Part shown: positions 34,413 through 43,318 of the stretch, in pieces
Layout of the letters: every line of letters starts with the position of its first letter
Numbering within the stretch: the stretch's first letter is position 1
Source of the DNA: Myxococcota bacterium
Lineage (GTDB): Bacteria > Myxococcota_A > Polyangia > Polyangiales > Polyangiaceae
Length of the DNA: 64,000 nt
Direction of reading: 5' to 3'
NCBI GenBank assembly: GCA_963169915.1
Contig: CAUJEM010000067.1
Span: 28,423-92,422, forward strand
Translations under genes and position numbers: made by a program
Notes under the pieces: model-generated
The model's input: only the letters and a program-made list of their open reading frames with translations
Database searches by the model: none
What the model was told of the DNA's origin: nothing

Positions 34413-35846
34413 ATGAGCTCCTCCCGTCTCGCGAGCGCGCTCGCGCTGCTCTCCTCCGTGTCCGGCTGTAGCGGGGATCCACAGCCCTCCGCACCAGGCG
34501 CCTCGGCGCGACGCACGGCCCCTGAGGCGGTGCACGTCGAGGGCCGGCGGTTTCGCGATGGCCTCGGCCGGGAGCTGCTCTTTCGCGGCTACAACGCCAA
34601 GGTGACGCCGCTGTTCGACGTCACCTTCGACGATGGGCGCCGACCCACGCAGGTGTTCCCTGACTTCACGGCGGCCGACGCCCAGCGCTACGAGCAGCTC
34701 GGCTTCAACGCGCTCCGGCTCCCGGTCAATTGGAGCGGGCTCGAGCCGCAGCCGCAGCAGTACCGGGAGGCCTTCTTCGAGAAGCTCGCGGAGGTGCTCA
34801 CGCTGGCCGCGGCCCACCACTTCTACGTCATCATCGATTTTCACCAAGACGCCTACTCCAAGGAGATCGGTGAAGATGGCGCGCCCCTCTGGGCCATCGT
34901 CCCGCCCCCCGAGGAGCTCCTCGAGGGCCCCTACGACGACTCTCGACGGCTCTCCAGCCAGGTCCTCGCTGCCGGTTTCAGCTTCTTCGACAACGCACCG
35001 GCGACCGACGGTCGACCCCTGCAGGAGGCCTTCCTGGCCGCGGCGCAGCGCGTCGCCGAGCGGGTCGTGGGTCACCCCTGGGTGCTCGGCTTCGAGGCCT
35101 TCAATGAGCCCGTGGTCTTGTCCACGGACGCGCTCGACGCCTTCCACCAGCGCTTCGCCGAGGGCGTCCACGCCGTCGATCGCGATGCGCCCATCTTCTT
35201 CGAGCCGCCAGGGACCCGCAACCAAGCCGATCGCGCCCGCCAACCCGAAGCGCCCTGGGCGCACGGACCCGGGGTCTACGCCCCGCACATCTACACGGCC
35301 TGGTTCTCTCGCCCCAGCCAAGACAACTGGGCCAGCGAGGATCCGGCCGTGCTCGAGTCCAGCATGCTGCTCGCCGAGGCCGAGGCCGCCGCGTGGGACA
35401 CGCCGCTCTTCATCACGGAGTTCGGCTGCGATCAGACCGTGGAGCGTGGCCCCCGCTGGCTCGCCGCGGAGCTAGACTTACAAGACCGGCTCCTCGCCTC
35501 CAGCACCGCGTGGATCTGGGCCGAAGCCGGGAGCTGGGGGCTCCACGATGGCACGCGACAGGAGCGCTCCGCCACGGCGCGCGTGATGGCCCGCATGGTC
35601 CCCCGGGCCATCTCCGGAGATCTGCTCGCCATCGAGCGCCCCACGCCCGCGCAGCTCCGCGTCCGCTACCGCGCCCTCACCCAGCCCCTCGAGCACGAGG
35701 TGAGCGTCGCCGATGATTTCTATTCGGAGGTGACGGTCCGCTGTGACGACACCCCGGTCGAGTTCGTCCGGCACCCGGGGCGCATCACCTTCCGCTGCCC
35801 GGCGGCGGACGGGCGCGAGCACTGGCTCACGGTGCAGGGCGGCTAG
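34413..35846 (+). CDS. Secreted GH5-family glycosidase lipoprotein (endoglycoceramidase-like)
   Basis: A 477-residue lipoprotein (SVSGC lipobox near residue 19). The (beta/alpha)8 domain opens with GRRFRDGLGRELLFRGYNAKV, contains YVIIDFHQDAYSK, the acid/base Glu232 in FEAFNEP and the nucleophile Glu336 in FITEFGCD, and ends with a small beta-sandwich. DFHQDAYS and the C-terminal sandwich fit the endoglycoceramidase branch of GH5 (GH5_28) or related beta-glycosidases; the substrate is not certain. Exported and membrane-anchored, probably for degrading glycolipids or polysaccharides of prey or plant material. Confidence 0.9.
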   Translation: MSSSRLASALALLSSVSGCSGDPQPSAPGASARRTAPEAVHVEGRRFRDGLGRELLFRGYNAKVTPLFDVTFDDGRRPTQVFPDFTAADAQRYEQLGFNALRLPVNWSGLEPQPQQYREAFFEKLAEVLTLAAAHHFYVIIDFHQDAYSKEIGEDGAPLWAIVPPPEELLEGPYDDSRRLSSQVLAAGFSFFDNAPATDGRPLQEAFLAAAQRVAERVVGHPWVLGFEAFNEPVVLSTDALDAFHQRFAEGVHAVDRDAPIFFEPPGTRNQADRARQPEAPWAHGPGVYAPHIYTAWFSRPSQDNWASEDPAVLESSMLLAEAEAAAWDTPLFITEFGCDQTVERGPRWLAAELDLQDRLLASSTAWIWAEAGSWGLHDGTRQERSATARVMARMVPRAISGDLLAIERPTPAQLRVRYRALTQPLEHEVSVADDFYSEVTVRCDDTPVEFVRHPGRITFRCPAADGREHWLTVQGG

Positions 35847-35898
35847 CCCCACGACGTCTTTGGGGCCTCGCTCCCCCTTCCCTGGACCAGGCCCGGGC

Positions 35899-36870
35899 CT
35901 AGAACCTGCCGCGCAGCAGCAGCGTGGACCCGTTGGTGCCGACGCTCACGTCGTCCGACGGCGCCGTGAACCACAGCACCACGCCCGTGGCGGCGAGCGC
36001 GGCCCCTACCCCGACGACGACGGTCGCCACGTTGCCGCGCGAGACGGCGTCCTGCGAGCCCTGCACCCGCGCCGAGCCCTTCTCCGCTTCGGCCTCGGTG
36101 TACATGGACTTCGCCGTGAGCCCGAGGATGCCGCCGACCCCCATGGCCACGACGCCTGCCCCGCCGACGCCCACCGCCCAGTAGCGCTGGCCGTTCCACG
36201 CGAAGCCCCCGTCGTCTCTCGTCACGTCACCGGAAGACCCACCCAGGGCCCCGCTGGCCCCGGCGCTCCCAGCCGCCGCGTCGCCCGCCTCTCGCTCGAG
36301 CGCAGGGACGGTGATGGTCACCTTGGCACCTTCACCAGCGACCTGCTGCCGGTCGACCCACTCCTTGTACCCCGGCGCGCTCACGCGCACCTCGTAGTCC
36401 GCCGGATCCACCGGCACGGGGACACCCCAGGCCGGCTTGGGGACGGGCTCTCCGCCGCGCCGGACCTCCAGCCCCGGGAGCGCCGCCGCCTCCTTCGACA
36501 CCACGATGGTGAGGTAGGACAGCTTCGGCTTGAGCGCGTCTCGACGCTGCCTCGCGGCGCTGGCCGCCGCGGAGTCCCCTGAGCGCTCCGCCATCGTCAA
36601 GGCCTCGTCCGCCTTCGCCCAGGCGCTGGCGGTGCGGCCGAGCTGCGCGTAGCAGTCGCTGAGGTTCAGGCGGACCCCGGGCGTGGCCGAGAACTGCGCC
36701 GCTCCGCTGAACTTCTCACAGGCTTCCTCCACCTTCCCCGCCGCCAGCAGCTCCCTCCCCTGCTCGAAGAGCTGCTGAGCCATGGCGCGATCGTCCGCGC
36801 GTGCCAGGCGGGGGGCGAGCGCCAAACCACCGAGGGCGGAGATCATCAAGACGAAGCGTGAGAGCTGCAT
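35899..36870 (-). CDS. TPR/PEGA periplasmic protein, second copy
   Basis: A 323-residue paralogue of the protein at 28649-29692: signal peptide (cut after ARA), TPR repeats (AQQLFEQGRELLAAGKVEEACEKFSGAAQFSATPGVRLNLSDCYAQLGRTASAWAKADEALT), the shared LKPKLSYLTI step (LIEPKLSYLTV in the other copy), a PEGA-like strand region (RRGGEPVPKPAWGVPVPVDPADYEVRVSAPGY) and two C-terminal membrane helices. A good ribosome site (GGAAGGAAGG) precedes the ATG at 36870. Unlike the other copy it stands alone, with its own promoter region shared with divergent tldD. Confidence 0.85.
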   Translation of the reverse strand: MQLSRFVLMISALGGLALAPRLARADDRAMAQQLFEQGRELLAAGKVEEACEKFSGAAQFSATPGVRLNLSDCYAQLGRTASAWAKADEALTMAERSGDSAAASAARQRRDALKPKLSYLTIVVSKEAAALPGLEVRRGGEPVPKPAWGVPVPVDPADYEVRVSAPGYKEWVDRQQVAGEGAKVTITVPALEREAGDAAAGSAGASGALGGSSGDVTRDDGGFAWNGQRYWAVGVGGAGVVAMGVGGILGLTAKSMYTEAEAEKGSARVQGSQDAVSRGNVATVVVGVGAALAATGVVLWFTAPSDDVSVGTNGSTLLLRGRF

Positions 36871-37018
36871 GGGTGCGCCTTCCTTCCAAGCACTACGGCA
36901 GGACGTAGCCTAGATGAGTCTGCCGAAAAGTGAAATCATCGCCGCGCTCCGCACGTCGCGGCGGTGGCCCGGCGCCGCAGCCCTCCCGGCTCGCGGCCGA
37001 ATCCACTAGCCTCCTGCC

Positions 37019-38524
37019 ATGCCCCACCCCGTCGACGCGGCGTTCCTGGCGCTCCCGCTCGAGCTCCTGGCGGAGGCCGCGCTCGCGAGCGCTCGCCGGG
37101 CCGGCGCCTCCTTCGCCGACTTCCGGGTCCACCGCCTGCAGGAGTCGTTCATCGTCGTCCGCGACGCCGCGCTGCAGTCCAGCGCCGACACGGTCGTGCT
37201 CGGCTACGCCGTGCGCGTCCTGGTCGACGGCGTCTGGGGCTTCGCGGCGTCCGTCGTCCCCACGGCGGCGGCGGCCACCGCCACGGCGCTCGAGGCCGTC
37301 CATATCGCCCGAGCGCTCCGGCCCGTCGCCTCGGAGCGGATCGAGCGGACGAGCGAGCCCGTCTACTCCAAGGTCACGTGGGTGAGCGACTACGAGCTCG
37401 ACCCCTTCGAGGTCCCTACCGCTGCGCGCATCGCCTGGCTGCTCGAGCGCTCCACACGTCTGCTCGAGCAGCCAGGAGTCAGCCACACGCTCGCCAGCGC
37501 GCGCGCCGTGAAGGAGAACGGCTACTACGCCGACACCGCGGGGACCTCCACCACCCAGCAGCGGGTCCGGATCGAGCCCCACCTCGAGGCGACCGCCGTG
37601 GACGCCAGCTCGGGGAGCTTCGAGACCATGAAGTCCCTGGCGCCTCCGACGGGCCGCGGCTGGGAGTACCTGGAGCGTGGCTGGGACTTCGACGCGGAGC
37701 TCCCCCTCATCGCCGAGACCCTGGCGGAGAAGCTCGCGGCGCCGTCCGTCGAGCCCGGCCGCTACGACCTCGTCATCGATCCCAGCAACCTATTTCTGAC
37801 CCTCCACGAGTCGGTCGGTCACGCCACCGAGTACGACCGCGCCATCGGCTACGAGGCCGCCTACGCCGGCACGTCCTTCGCTACGCCGGACCAGCTCGGC
37901 AAGCTGCGCTACGGCTCGGCGCTGATGCACGTCACGGCGGACCGCACTGCGCCCCATGGCTTGGCGAGCGTGGGCTACGACGACGACGGCGTCGCAGCCC
38001 AGGCGTGGGATCTGGTGCGCGACGGGGTGCTCGTCGGCTACCAGCTGGACCGCGTCTTCGCCCACCGGCTGGGGCTGCCGCGCTCCAACGGCTGCGCCTA
38101 CGCCGACTCGCCGGGCAACGCCCCCATGCAGCGCATGCCCAACGTCTCGCTCCAGCCCGATCCCCGCGGGGGCTCCACCGAGCAGCTCATCGCCGGGGTG
38201 GAGCGCGGCCTCTACGTCGTGGGCGACAAGTCTTGGTCGATCGACATGCAGCGGAAAAACTTCCAATTTACCGGCCAGCGCTTCTACGAGATCCGCGGCG
38301 GCAAGCTCGTGGGGCAGGTCAAGGACGTCGCCTACCAAGCGACCACCACCGAATTTTGGGGCTCTCTCGACGGGCTGGGAGGCCCCGAGACCTACGTCCT
38401 GGGCGGCGCCTTCACCTGCGGCAAGGGCCAGCCAGGGCAGGTGGCGCCCGTCTCCCACGGCTGTCCTTCGGCGCGCTTTCGTCAAGTGAACGTGCTCAAC
38501 GCGAAGTCGGAGGCGACGGCGTGA
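37019..38524 (+). CDS. tldD: Metalloprotease TldD
   Basis: A 501-residue TldD-family zinc protease. The metal motif is H263-E-S-V-G-H267-A-T-E (HExxxH), and the C-terminal half has the family pattern SVGYDDDGVAAQAWDLVRDGVLVGYQLDR and MQRMPNVSLQPDPRGGSTEQLIAGVERGLYVVGDKSWSID. TldD and TldE form a heterodimer that cuts unfolded peptides and matures peptide antibiotics. It overlaps the downstream tldE/pmbA gene by 4 nt (GTGA), so the two are co-translated; that partner is frameshifted. Confidence 0.95.
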   Translation: MPHPVDAAFLALPLELLAEAALASARRAGASFADFRVHRLQESFIVVRDAALQSSADTVVLGYAVRVLVDGVWGFAASVVPTAAAATATALEAVHIARALRPVASERIERTSEPVYSKVTWVSDYELDPFEVPTAARIAWLLERSTRLLEQPGVSHTLASARAVKENGYYADTAGTSTTQQRVRIEPHLEATAVDASSGSFETMKSLAPPTGRGWEYLERGWDFDAELPLIAETLAEKLAAPSVEPGRYDLVIDPSNLFLTLHESVGHATEYDRAIGYEAAYAGTSFATPDQLGKLRYGSALMHVTADRTAPHGLASVGYDDDGVAAQAWDLVRDGVLVGYQLDRVFAHRLGLPRSNGCAYADSPGNAPMQRMPNVSLQPDPRGGSTEQLIAGVERGLYVVGDKSWSIDMQRKNFQFTGQRFYEIRGGKLVGQVKDVAYQATTTEFWGSLDGLGGPETYVLGGAFTCGKGQPGQVAPVSHGCPSARFRQVNVLNAKSEATA

Positions 38525-39965
38525 GCACCGCGGACCTCACTCCGCCAGCCTTCGGCGCGCTGCTCGAGCCCTCACGGATCGTGGACGCTGCCCTCGCCGC
38601 CTTTCGAGGCGCTGAGGGCCTCGTGGTGGTGACGGCCCACTCTCGGGCCAACGTCCGCTGGGCCAACAGCACCGTGACGACGAGCGGGCTCAGCACCGGC
38701 CTCGACTTCTACGTCGTCGCCATCGAAGCGGGCGCGGCCGCCACGGTCTTCGGCTCAGCGTTCGACGCGGGCTCCACCGCGCAGGTCGCTGCGGTGGTCC
38801 ACGCCGCGCAGCGCGCCGCACGGGTCGCCGCGCAGCGCGGGCCAGCGCGCGATGCGTCGCCCCTCGCCGCGCCGACGCCCGGAGACGTCAGCGGCCCTCC
38901 TTTCGGCGATCCGCCGCCGCGCACCAGCTTCGCGGTCTTCGATCGCCTGCTGCCCACGCTCGCGGCGGCCTTCGAGCGCGCGCGCCATGAGGAGCGCATC
39001 CTGTACGGCTTCGCGCGCCACGAGCTGAGCACCGTGTACCTGGGCACCACCCGCGGGCTCCTGCGGCGCTGGACACAGCCCACGGCAGCTTCGAGCTGCA
39101 CGCCAAGTCGTCGGACGGGCAGCGCACGTCCTGGACCGGGCTCTCCACGCCCGATTTCTCCGACGTCGACGCGCTCGCCCTCGACGCCTCGCTCGCCGAG
39201 CGGCTGGGGTGGGCGCGGCGCCGCATCGCCCTGCCCCCGGGTCGCTACCCCACGGTCTTACCGCCCAGCTCCGTCGCGGATTTTCTCATCTACTATGCTT
39301 GGAGCGCCGGCGCGCGCCCGGCCTTCGAGGGACGCTCGGCCTTCTCCGGCGGATCGGAGCCGGGTGGCACACGGCTCGGCGAGCGGCTCACGCGGCTTCC
39401 CCTGAACCTCCGGAGCCACCCCGCGGAGCCGGGGCTGGAGTGCGTGCCCTTCGCCCACACGGCGCACTCTACGGACGAGCGCTCGGTCTTCGATGGCGGC
39501 TGCGCCACCGAGCCCACCCGGCTGCTCGAGCAGGGCCGCATCGCCGGGCTCTTTCATACGCGCGCCTCGGCTCGTCAGTACGCGCAGCCCTACACCCCGG
39601 CGGGTGACAACCTCATCCTCGATGGCGGCACCCCCTCCCTCGACGCTGCGGCCCTGGTCGCGAAGGTGCGCCGAGGGCTGCTGCTCACCTCGTGCTGGTA
39701 CCTCCGAGAGGTGGATCCGATGAGCCTGCTGCTCACCGGCCTGACGCGGGACGGCGTGTACCTCATCGAGGACGGTGAGATCGTGGGGGAGGTCAACAAT
39801 TTCCGCTTCAACGTCTCACCGCTCGATCTACTGCGTCACGCCGAGGCGGCGGGGGCCACGGAGCGCTGCCTCTCGCGCGAGTGGAGCGACTTCTTCACGC
39901 GCGCCGCCATGCCCCCGCTGCTAGCCGCCGAGTTTCACATGTCCTCCGTCTCGGAGGCGCTCTAG
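38521..39965 (+). pseudogene. pmbA: TldE/PmbA homologue interrupted by a one-base frameshift
   Basis: Reading starts at GTG 38521 inside the tldD stop. The product matches TldE/PmbA up to RHELSTVYLGTTRGLLRR, after which the frame (39067) goes into Arg/Pro/Ser-rich nonsense. Moving to the frame used from 39069 on restores LDTAHGSFELHAKSSDGQRTSW and a complete C-terminal half ending MSSVSEAL at 39965. One base is missing at 39064-39069 (CGGCG followed by CTGGAC). No homopolymer is involved. This is either a real recent lesion that would leave tldD without its partner, or a sequencing/assembly error. Confidence 0.85.
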
Positions 39966-40071
39966 GCGGGGAGCGCCCGTGGGGTGCGGCGCTCCGCCGC
40001 GCCGAGCAGCGTGGCCAGCAGCGGCCCCCAGTGCGGGCACGGCGAGCTCCGGGTGCTCCCCCGCGCGGGGC

Positions 40072-40542
40072 TCAGCGCCCCTTGGCGTGCGGGCTCACGT
40101 AGTCCCCGACCGTGGTTCGAAAGGCGACGTTGAGGCGGTTCCACCCGTTGATGGCGATGATGGCCAGCGTCAGGTTCACGAGCGTGGCCTCGTCGCAATG
40201 GCGCCGGACCTCCTCATACACGGCGTCTGGGACGTCCTGCGTCTTGGACACCTCCGTGAGCGCCTCCGTCCAAGCGAGGACGGCTCGCTCGAGCGGGGTG
40301 TAGCAGGGGGCGTCGCGCCAGGCCGTCAACAGGTAGAGGCGCTGCTCCGTCTCACCTCGAGCCCGCGCGTCCTTGGTGTGCATGTCCAAGCACCAGGCGC
40401 AGCCGTTGAGCTGCGAGGCGCGCGTCTTGACCAGCTCCAAGAGCCCCTCGTCGAGCCCCAGCTGGTGGAGCTGCTGCTCGAGCTGAAGCATGGCGTGGAA
40501 GGCCTTGGGCGAAGCCGCTTTGTAGTCGAGACGCTGGTGCAT
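40072..40542 (-). CDS. AhpD-like carboxymuconolactone decarboxylase family protein
   Basis: A 156-residue all-helical protein. The AhpD-type redox motif is QLNGCAWCLDMHTKDAR (CxxC followed by His, about residues 47-62), which in AhpD passes electrons to peroxide-reducing partners. The rest (AWTEALTEVSKTQDVPDAVYEEVRRHCDEATLVNLTLAIIAINGWNRLNVAFRT) is typical of the AhpD/peroxidase-related subgroup. The ATG at 40542 was chosen; ten residues upstream are not conserved. Probably a peroxide or stress reductase; the physiological donor is unknown. Confidence 0.92.
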   Translation of the reverse strand: MHQRLDYKAASPKAFHAMLQLEQQLHQLGLDEGLLELVKTRASQLNGCAWCLDMHTKDARARGETEQRLYLLTAWRDAPCYTPLERAVLAWTEALTEVSKTQDVPDAVYEEVRRHCDEATLVNLTLAIIAINGWNRLNVAFRTTVGDYVSPHAKGR

Positions 40543-40604
40543 GGTGAGCCTCCGAGGGAAACCTTCGGCCACGATACGCCCATCGAGCGACCGGCTCCAC
40601 CTCG

Positions 40605-42044
40605 CTAGGTGGCCGAGGCGGCGCCGTCTCCGCGAGCGCTCGGCGGCGGCGGGGTCGGTTCCGCAGCCGTCAGGGGCGACGCCGCAGCGAGCTGCGCGGG
40701 CGGGGGGCCCGAGCCGTGCTCGGCGGCGCCAACCTCCCCGGCGCGCTCCAGCGCAAACTTGTAGAGGATGGGCCCTACCATCTCATTGATGGCCACCATC
40801 CCGATGGCCATGCTCTGAAACCCACCCTTGAACGCCGGGAACTGCCGCTCGACCATCACCGCGACGCCCAGCGCCAGGCCGGCCTGGCTGACGAGCGGCG
40901 CGAAGCCCCAGGTCCGGATGACCGGTGGATCTCCGGCGATGCGGCTGCTGAGCCGCGCCGCCCCCCAGGTGGTGAGCGCGCGTGCCCCCGCCAAAGCGAT
41001 GGCGATGGGCCACATGGCCTTGAGCAGTGGGACGTCCAGGTGGGCGCCCGCCGTCCCGAAGAACACCACGTACACGACGCTGCCCGTCTCCTCCACCGCG
41101 TGCAGCAGCTTCTCCCCTTGCCGCGTCAGGTTTTGGACGACGAAGCCCGCGGACATGAACGTGAGCAGCGTCTCCAGGTGGAGGTACCGGGTGGCCTCCG
41201 AGAGCCCAAAGCCCAGCGCCACGATGACGAGCAGCAGGTTCTTCCCGACGAGGCGCAGGTAGGCCGCGATGATGAGGCCCATGGTGGTGCCGAGCGCCAC
41301 GCTCCCGAGCAGCTCATGACCGAGGACGCGGAAATCATCGAAGCCGATCTGCCCCGTGGGGTCGAGCATGGGCCGCGCCACCGTGACCACCACGGCGAGC
41401 AGCAGCACCACCACGATGTCCGAGCTCATCACGAAGCCGATGGAGAAATCCGTGAGGGGGCCCTTGGCGCGCGTCTGGCTCAAGATGCCGAGCAGCGCCG
41501 ATGGACTGCGCGTGACCGAGAGGGTGCCCCAGAGCAGCGCCGCCCCCACCAGCGCCAGCGGCGCGAGCCCCTGCGCGAAGGGGATCCACCGGGCGAGCAG
41601 CAGGAAGAGCCCGCAGATGATGACCAGCACCCCGACGCTCTGGATGAGCGTGGCCCAGGCCAGGGTCCGCGCCTGCGCCCGTAGGTTGTCCATGCGCAGC
41701 TCCGCTCCACCGGCGAGCGCGATGAGCGCGAGCGCGAGGGTGTTGACCGGTGAGAGCTGCTCGACGGTCTGATGGTCGACGAGCCCCAAGAGGTATGGCC
41801 CTCCCAAGATGCCCGCCAACAAATACCCCGTGAGGTGCGGCAAGCCGATGAGCTCCAGCAGCTCCGAGAGCAGCGTCCCGGCGAGGAGCAGAAAGCCGAT
41901 GGCAGAGACCACCCCCAGCGTGCCTCGCATCTGTGGCACCAACATGGACGCCAGCAGCGGCAAGCCGACGACGACCGCCAGCGCCGCGGCCTGGACCACC
42001 CGCCCCGTCACCCCGAGCGGAGCCTTGGCCGCCGCGTGGCTCAC
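40605..42044 (-). CDS. CPA2-type cation/proton antiporter A
   Basis: A 479-residue protein with about 12-13 membrane helices. LIGLPHLTGYLLAGILGGPYLLG is the standard opening of Na+/H+ or K+/H+ antiporters of the CPA2/KefB family, followed by LALIALAGGAELRMDNLRA. The C-terminus is a short Pro/Ala-rich tail with no RCK/TrkA domain. Its start lies in the stop of the second antiporter gene (4-nt overlap), so the two are translated together. Ion specificity is not visible. Confidence 0.88.
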   Translation of the reverse strand: MSHAAAKAPLGVTGRVVQAAALAVVVGLPLLASMLVPQMRGTLGVVSAIGFLLLAGTLLSELLELIGLPHLTGYLLAGILGGPYLLGLVDHQTVEQLSPVNTLALALIALAGGAELRMDNLRAQARTLAWATLIQSVGVLVIICGLFLLLARWIPFAQGLAPLALVGAALLWGTLSVTRSPSALLGILSQTRAKGPLTDFSIGFVMSSDIVVVLLLAVVVTVARPMLDPTGQIGFDDFRVLGHELLGSVALGTTMGLIIAAYLRLVGKNLLLVIVALGFGLSEATRYLHLETLLTFMSAGFVVQNLTRQGEKLLHAVEETGSVVYVVFFGTAGAHLDVPLLKAMWPIAIALAGARALTTWGAARLSSRIAGDPPVIRTWGFAPLVSQAGLALGVAVMVERQFPAFKGGFQSMAIGMVAINEMVGPILYKFALERAGEVGAAEHGSGPPPAQLAAASPLTAAEPTPPPPSARGDGAASAT

Positions 42045-43315
42045 GGCACCTCCCCCCGCACGACTGGCGTGGCGAGCGCCTCGGCCTTCGGCGGCGTGGG
42101 CGTGCCGCCGAAGGCCGGCATGGGCTCCGGGATCTCCCCGGCGCGCTTCAGGAGCGTCCTCAGGCTGCTGAACCCGATGAGCTCACCGAGCAGCAGGCTC
42201 GCCGTGGACACCGTGAGCACCAAGCTCCCCATTTTTCCAGGGAATTCCACGGCCACCGACACCCCGCAGAGCACGGCCAGCGTGCCCGCCGGCGTGAGGG
42301 CGACGCCGAAGGCGGGCCCCGCGCCGCGCGCGGGTCCAACAGCCAGCGCCGCGCCGGAGAGGCCCTTGAGCAGGACGCGAGTGGCCAGCGCCGCGCCGAG
42401 GACGATGCCCTCGGCGGCGCCGCTGCCCCGCAGATCGATCATCCCACCCATCAGCACCAAGGCGGGCACCACCAAGGCCTGCGAGGTGGGCGCCACGATG
42501 GCGCTGACGGCGGGCGCCGCCCTCGACACGAGGCGCACGGTCACGCCCATCAGGAACGCCGTGGTCACCGTAGCCAAGTCGAGGCGGAGCGCGGTCCCCA
42601 CCGCCAGCAGGGAGGTGCCCATGAGCAGACCCCACACCTGCCCCCCGGGCAGCTCCTTCTCCACCAGCACCGCCGTGATGAGCGCCATCACCAAGCCGAT
42701 GGCCACCGTGACCCCGAGCAAGACCCAGCTCGGCAGGGCGCCCGCCGCGTCCACCCGCGTGGGGCCATAGACGAACAGCGCGCCGAGCCCGAGCACCGGC
42801 AAGAGGACGCCGCCCTCGGTGATGTCCTCCACCAAGCGCGTGATGGGGCCGGACGCCGAGGAGCGCTCCGCGAGCCGGCGGATCCCCTGTCCTCCCGTCG
42901 CGGAGAGGCACACGCTGAGCGCCGCCGCCAGGATCCAGCGCTCCCGCTCCGAATAACCGCCGAGCCGCCCCGTGGCGTAGTGCACGGTGCCCCCGACCCC
43001 CGCCATGACGACGCCAGTGGTGACGAACCCCAGCAGCGCCCCCGGCACCCCGGTGCGGCGCCCGTGCGAGGTGCCCCACTCCAGTCCCATCCCGAAGGCC
43101 GCCCACCCGAGCGCCACCACCAGCACGGGCTCGAAGCCCGCCACCGTGTCGCGGCTGAGCGCCCCGAGGGCGTGCGGCCCCAGCACGAAGCCGAGCACCA
43201 CGAACTCCACCCCGGAGGCCAGGCCCACTGCGCGCGTGCTGCGGCTCGCGCCGAGCAAGGCGTTGCCGATGAACGCGAGCAAGAGCAGCCCCAAGAGGAC
43301 GCCGTAGCCGCCCAC
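42041..43315 (-). CDS. CPA2-like antiporter B
   Basis: A 424-residue protein with about 12 membrane helices. EFVVLGFVLGPHALGAL is an antiporter-type opening; the middle helices carry LSATGGQGIRRLAER and LVEDITEGGVLLPVLG. It is related in fold to antiporter A but clearly different in sequence, and also lacks a cytoplasmic nucleotide-binding domain. It begins 3 nt after the MscS-family gene and overlaps antiporter A by 4 nt. I infer that A and B may form a heteromer; this is not shown by sequence. Confidence 0.82.
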   Translation of the reverse strand: MGGYGVLLGLLLLAFIGNALLGASRSTRAVGLASGVEFVVLGFVLGPHALGALSRDTVAGFEPVLVVALGWAAFGMGLEWGTSHGRRTGVPGALLGFVTTGVVMAGVGGTVHYATGRLGGYSERERWILAAALSVCLSATGGQGIRRLAERSSASGPITRLVEDITEGGVLLPVLGLGALFVYGPTRVDAAGALPSWVLLGVTVAIGLVMALITAVLVEKELPGGQVWGLLMGTSLLAVGTALRLDLATVTTAFLMGVTVRLVSRAAPAVSAIVAPTSQALVVPALVLMGGMIDLRGSGAAEGIVLGAALATRVLLKGLSGAALAVGPARGAGPAFGVALTPAGTLAVLCGVSVAVEFPGKMGSLVLTVSTASLLLGELIGFSSLRTLLKRAGEIPEPMPAFGGTPTPPKAEALATPVVRGEVP

Positions 43316-43318
43316 GCG

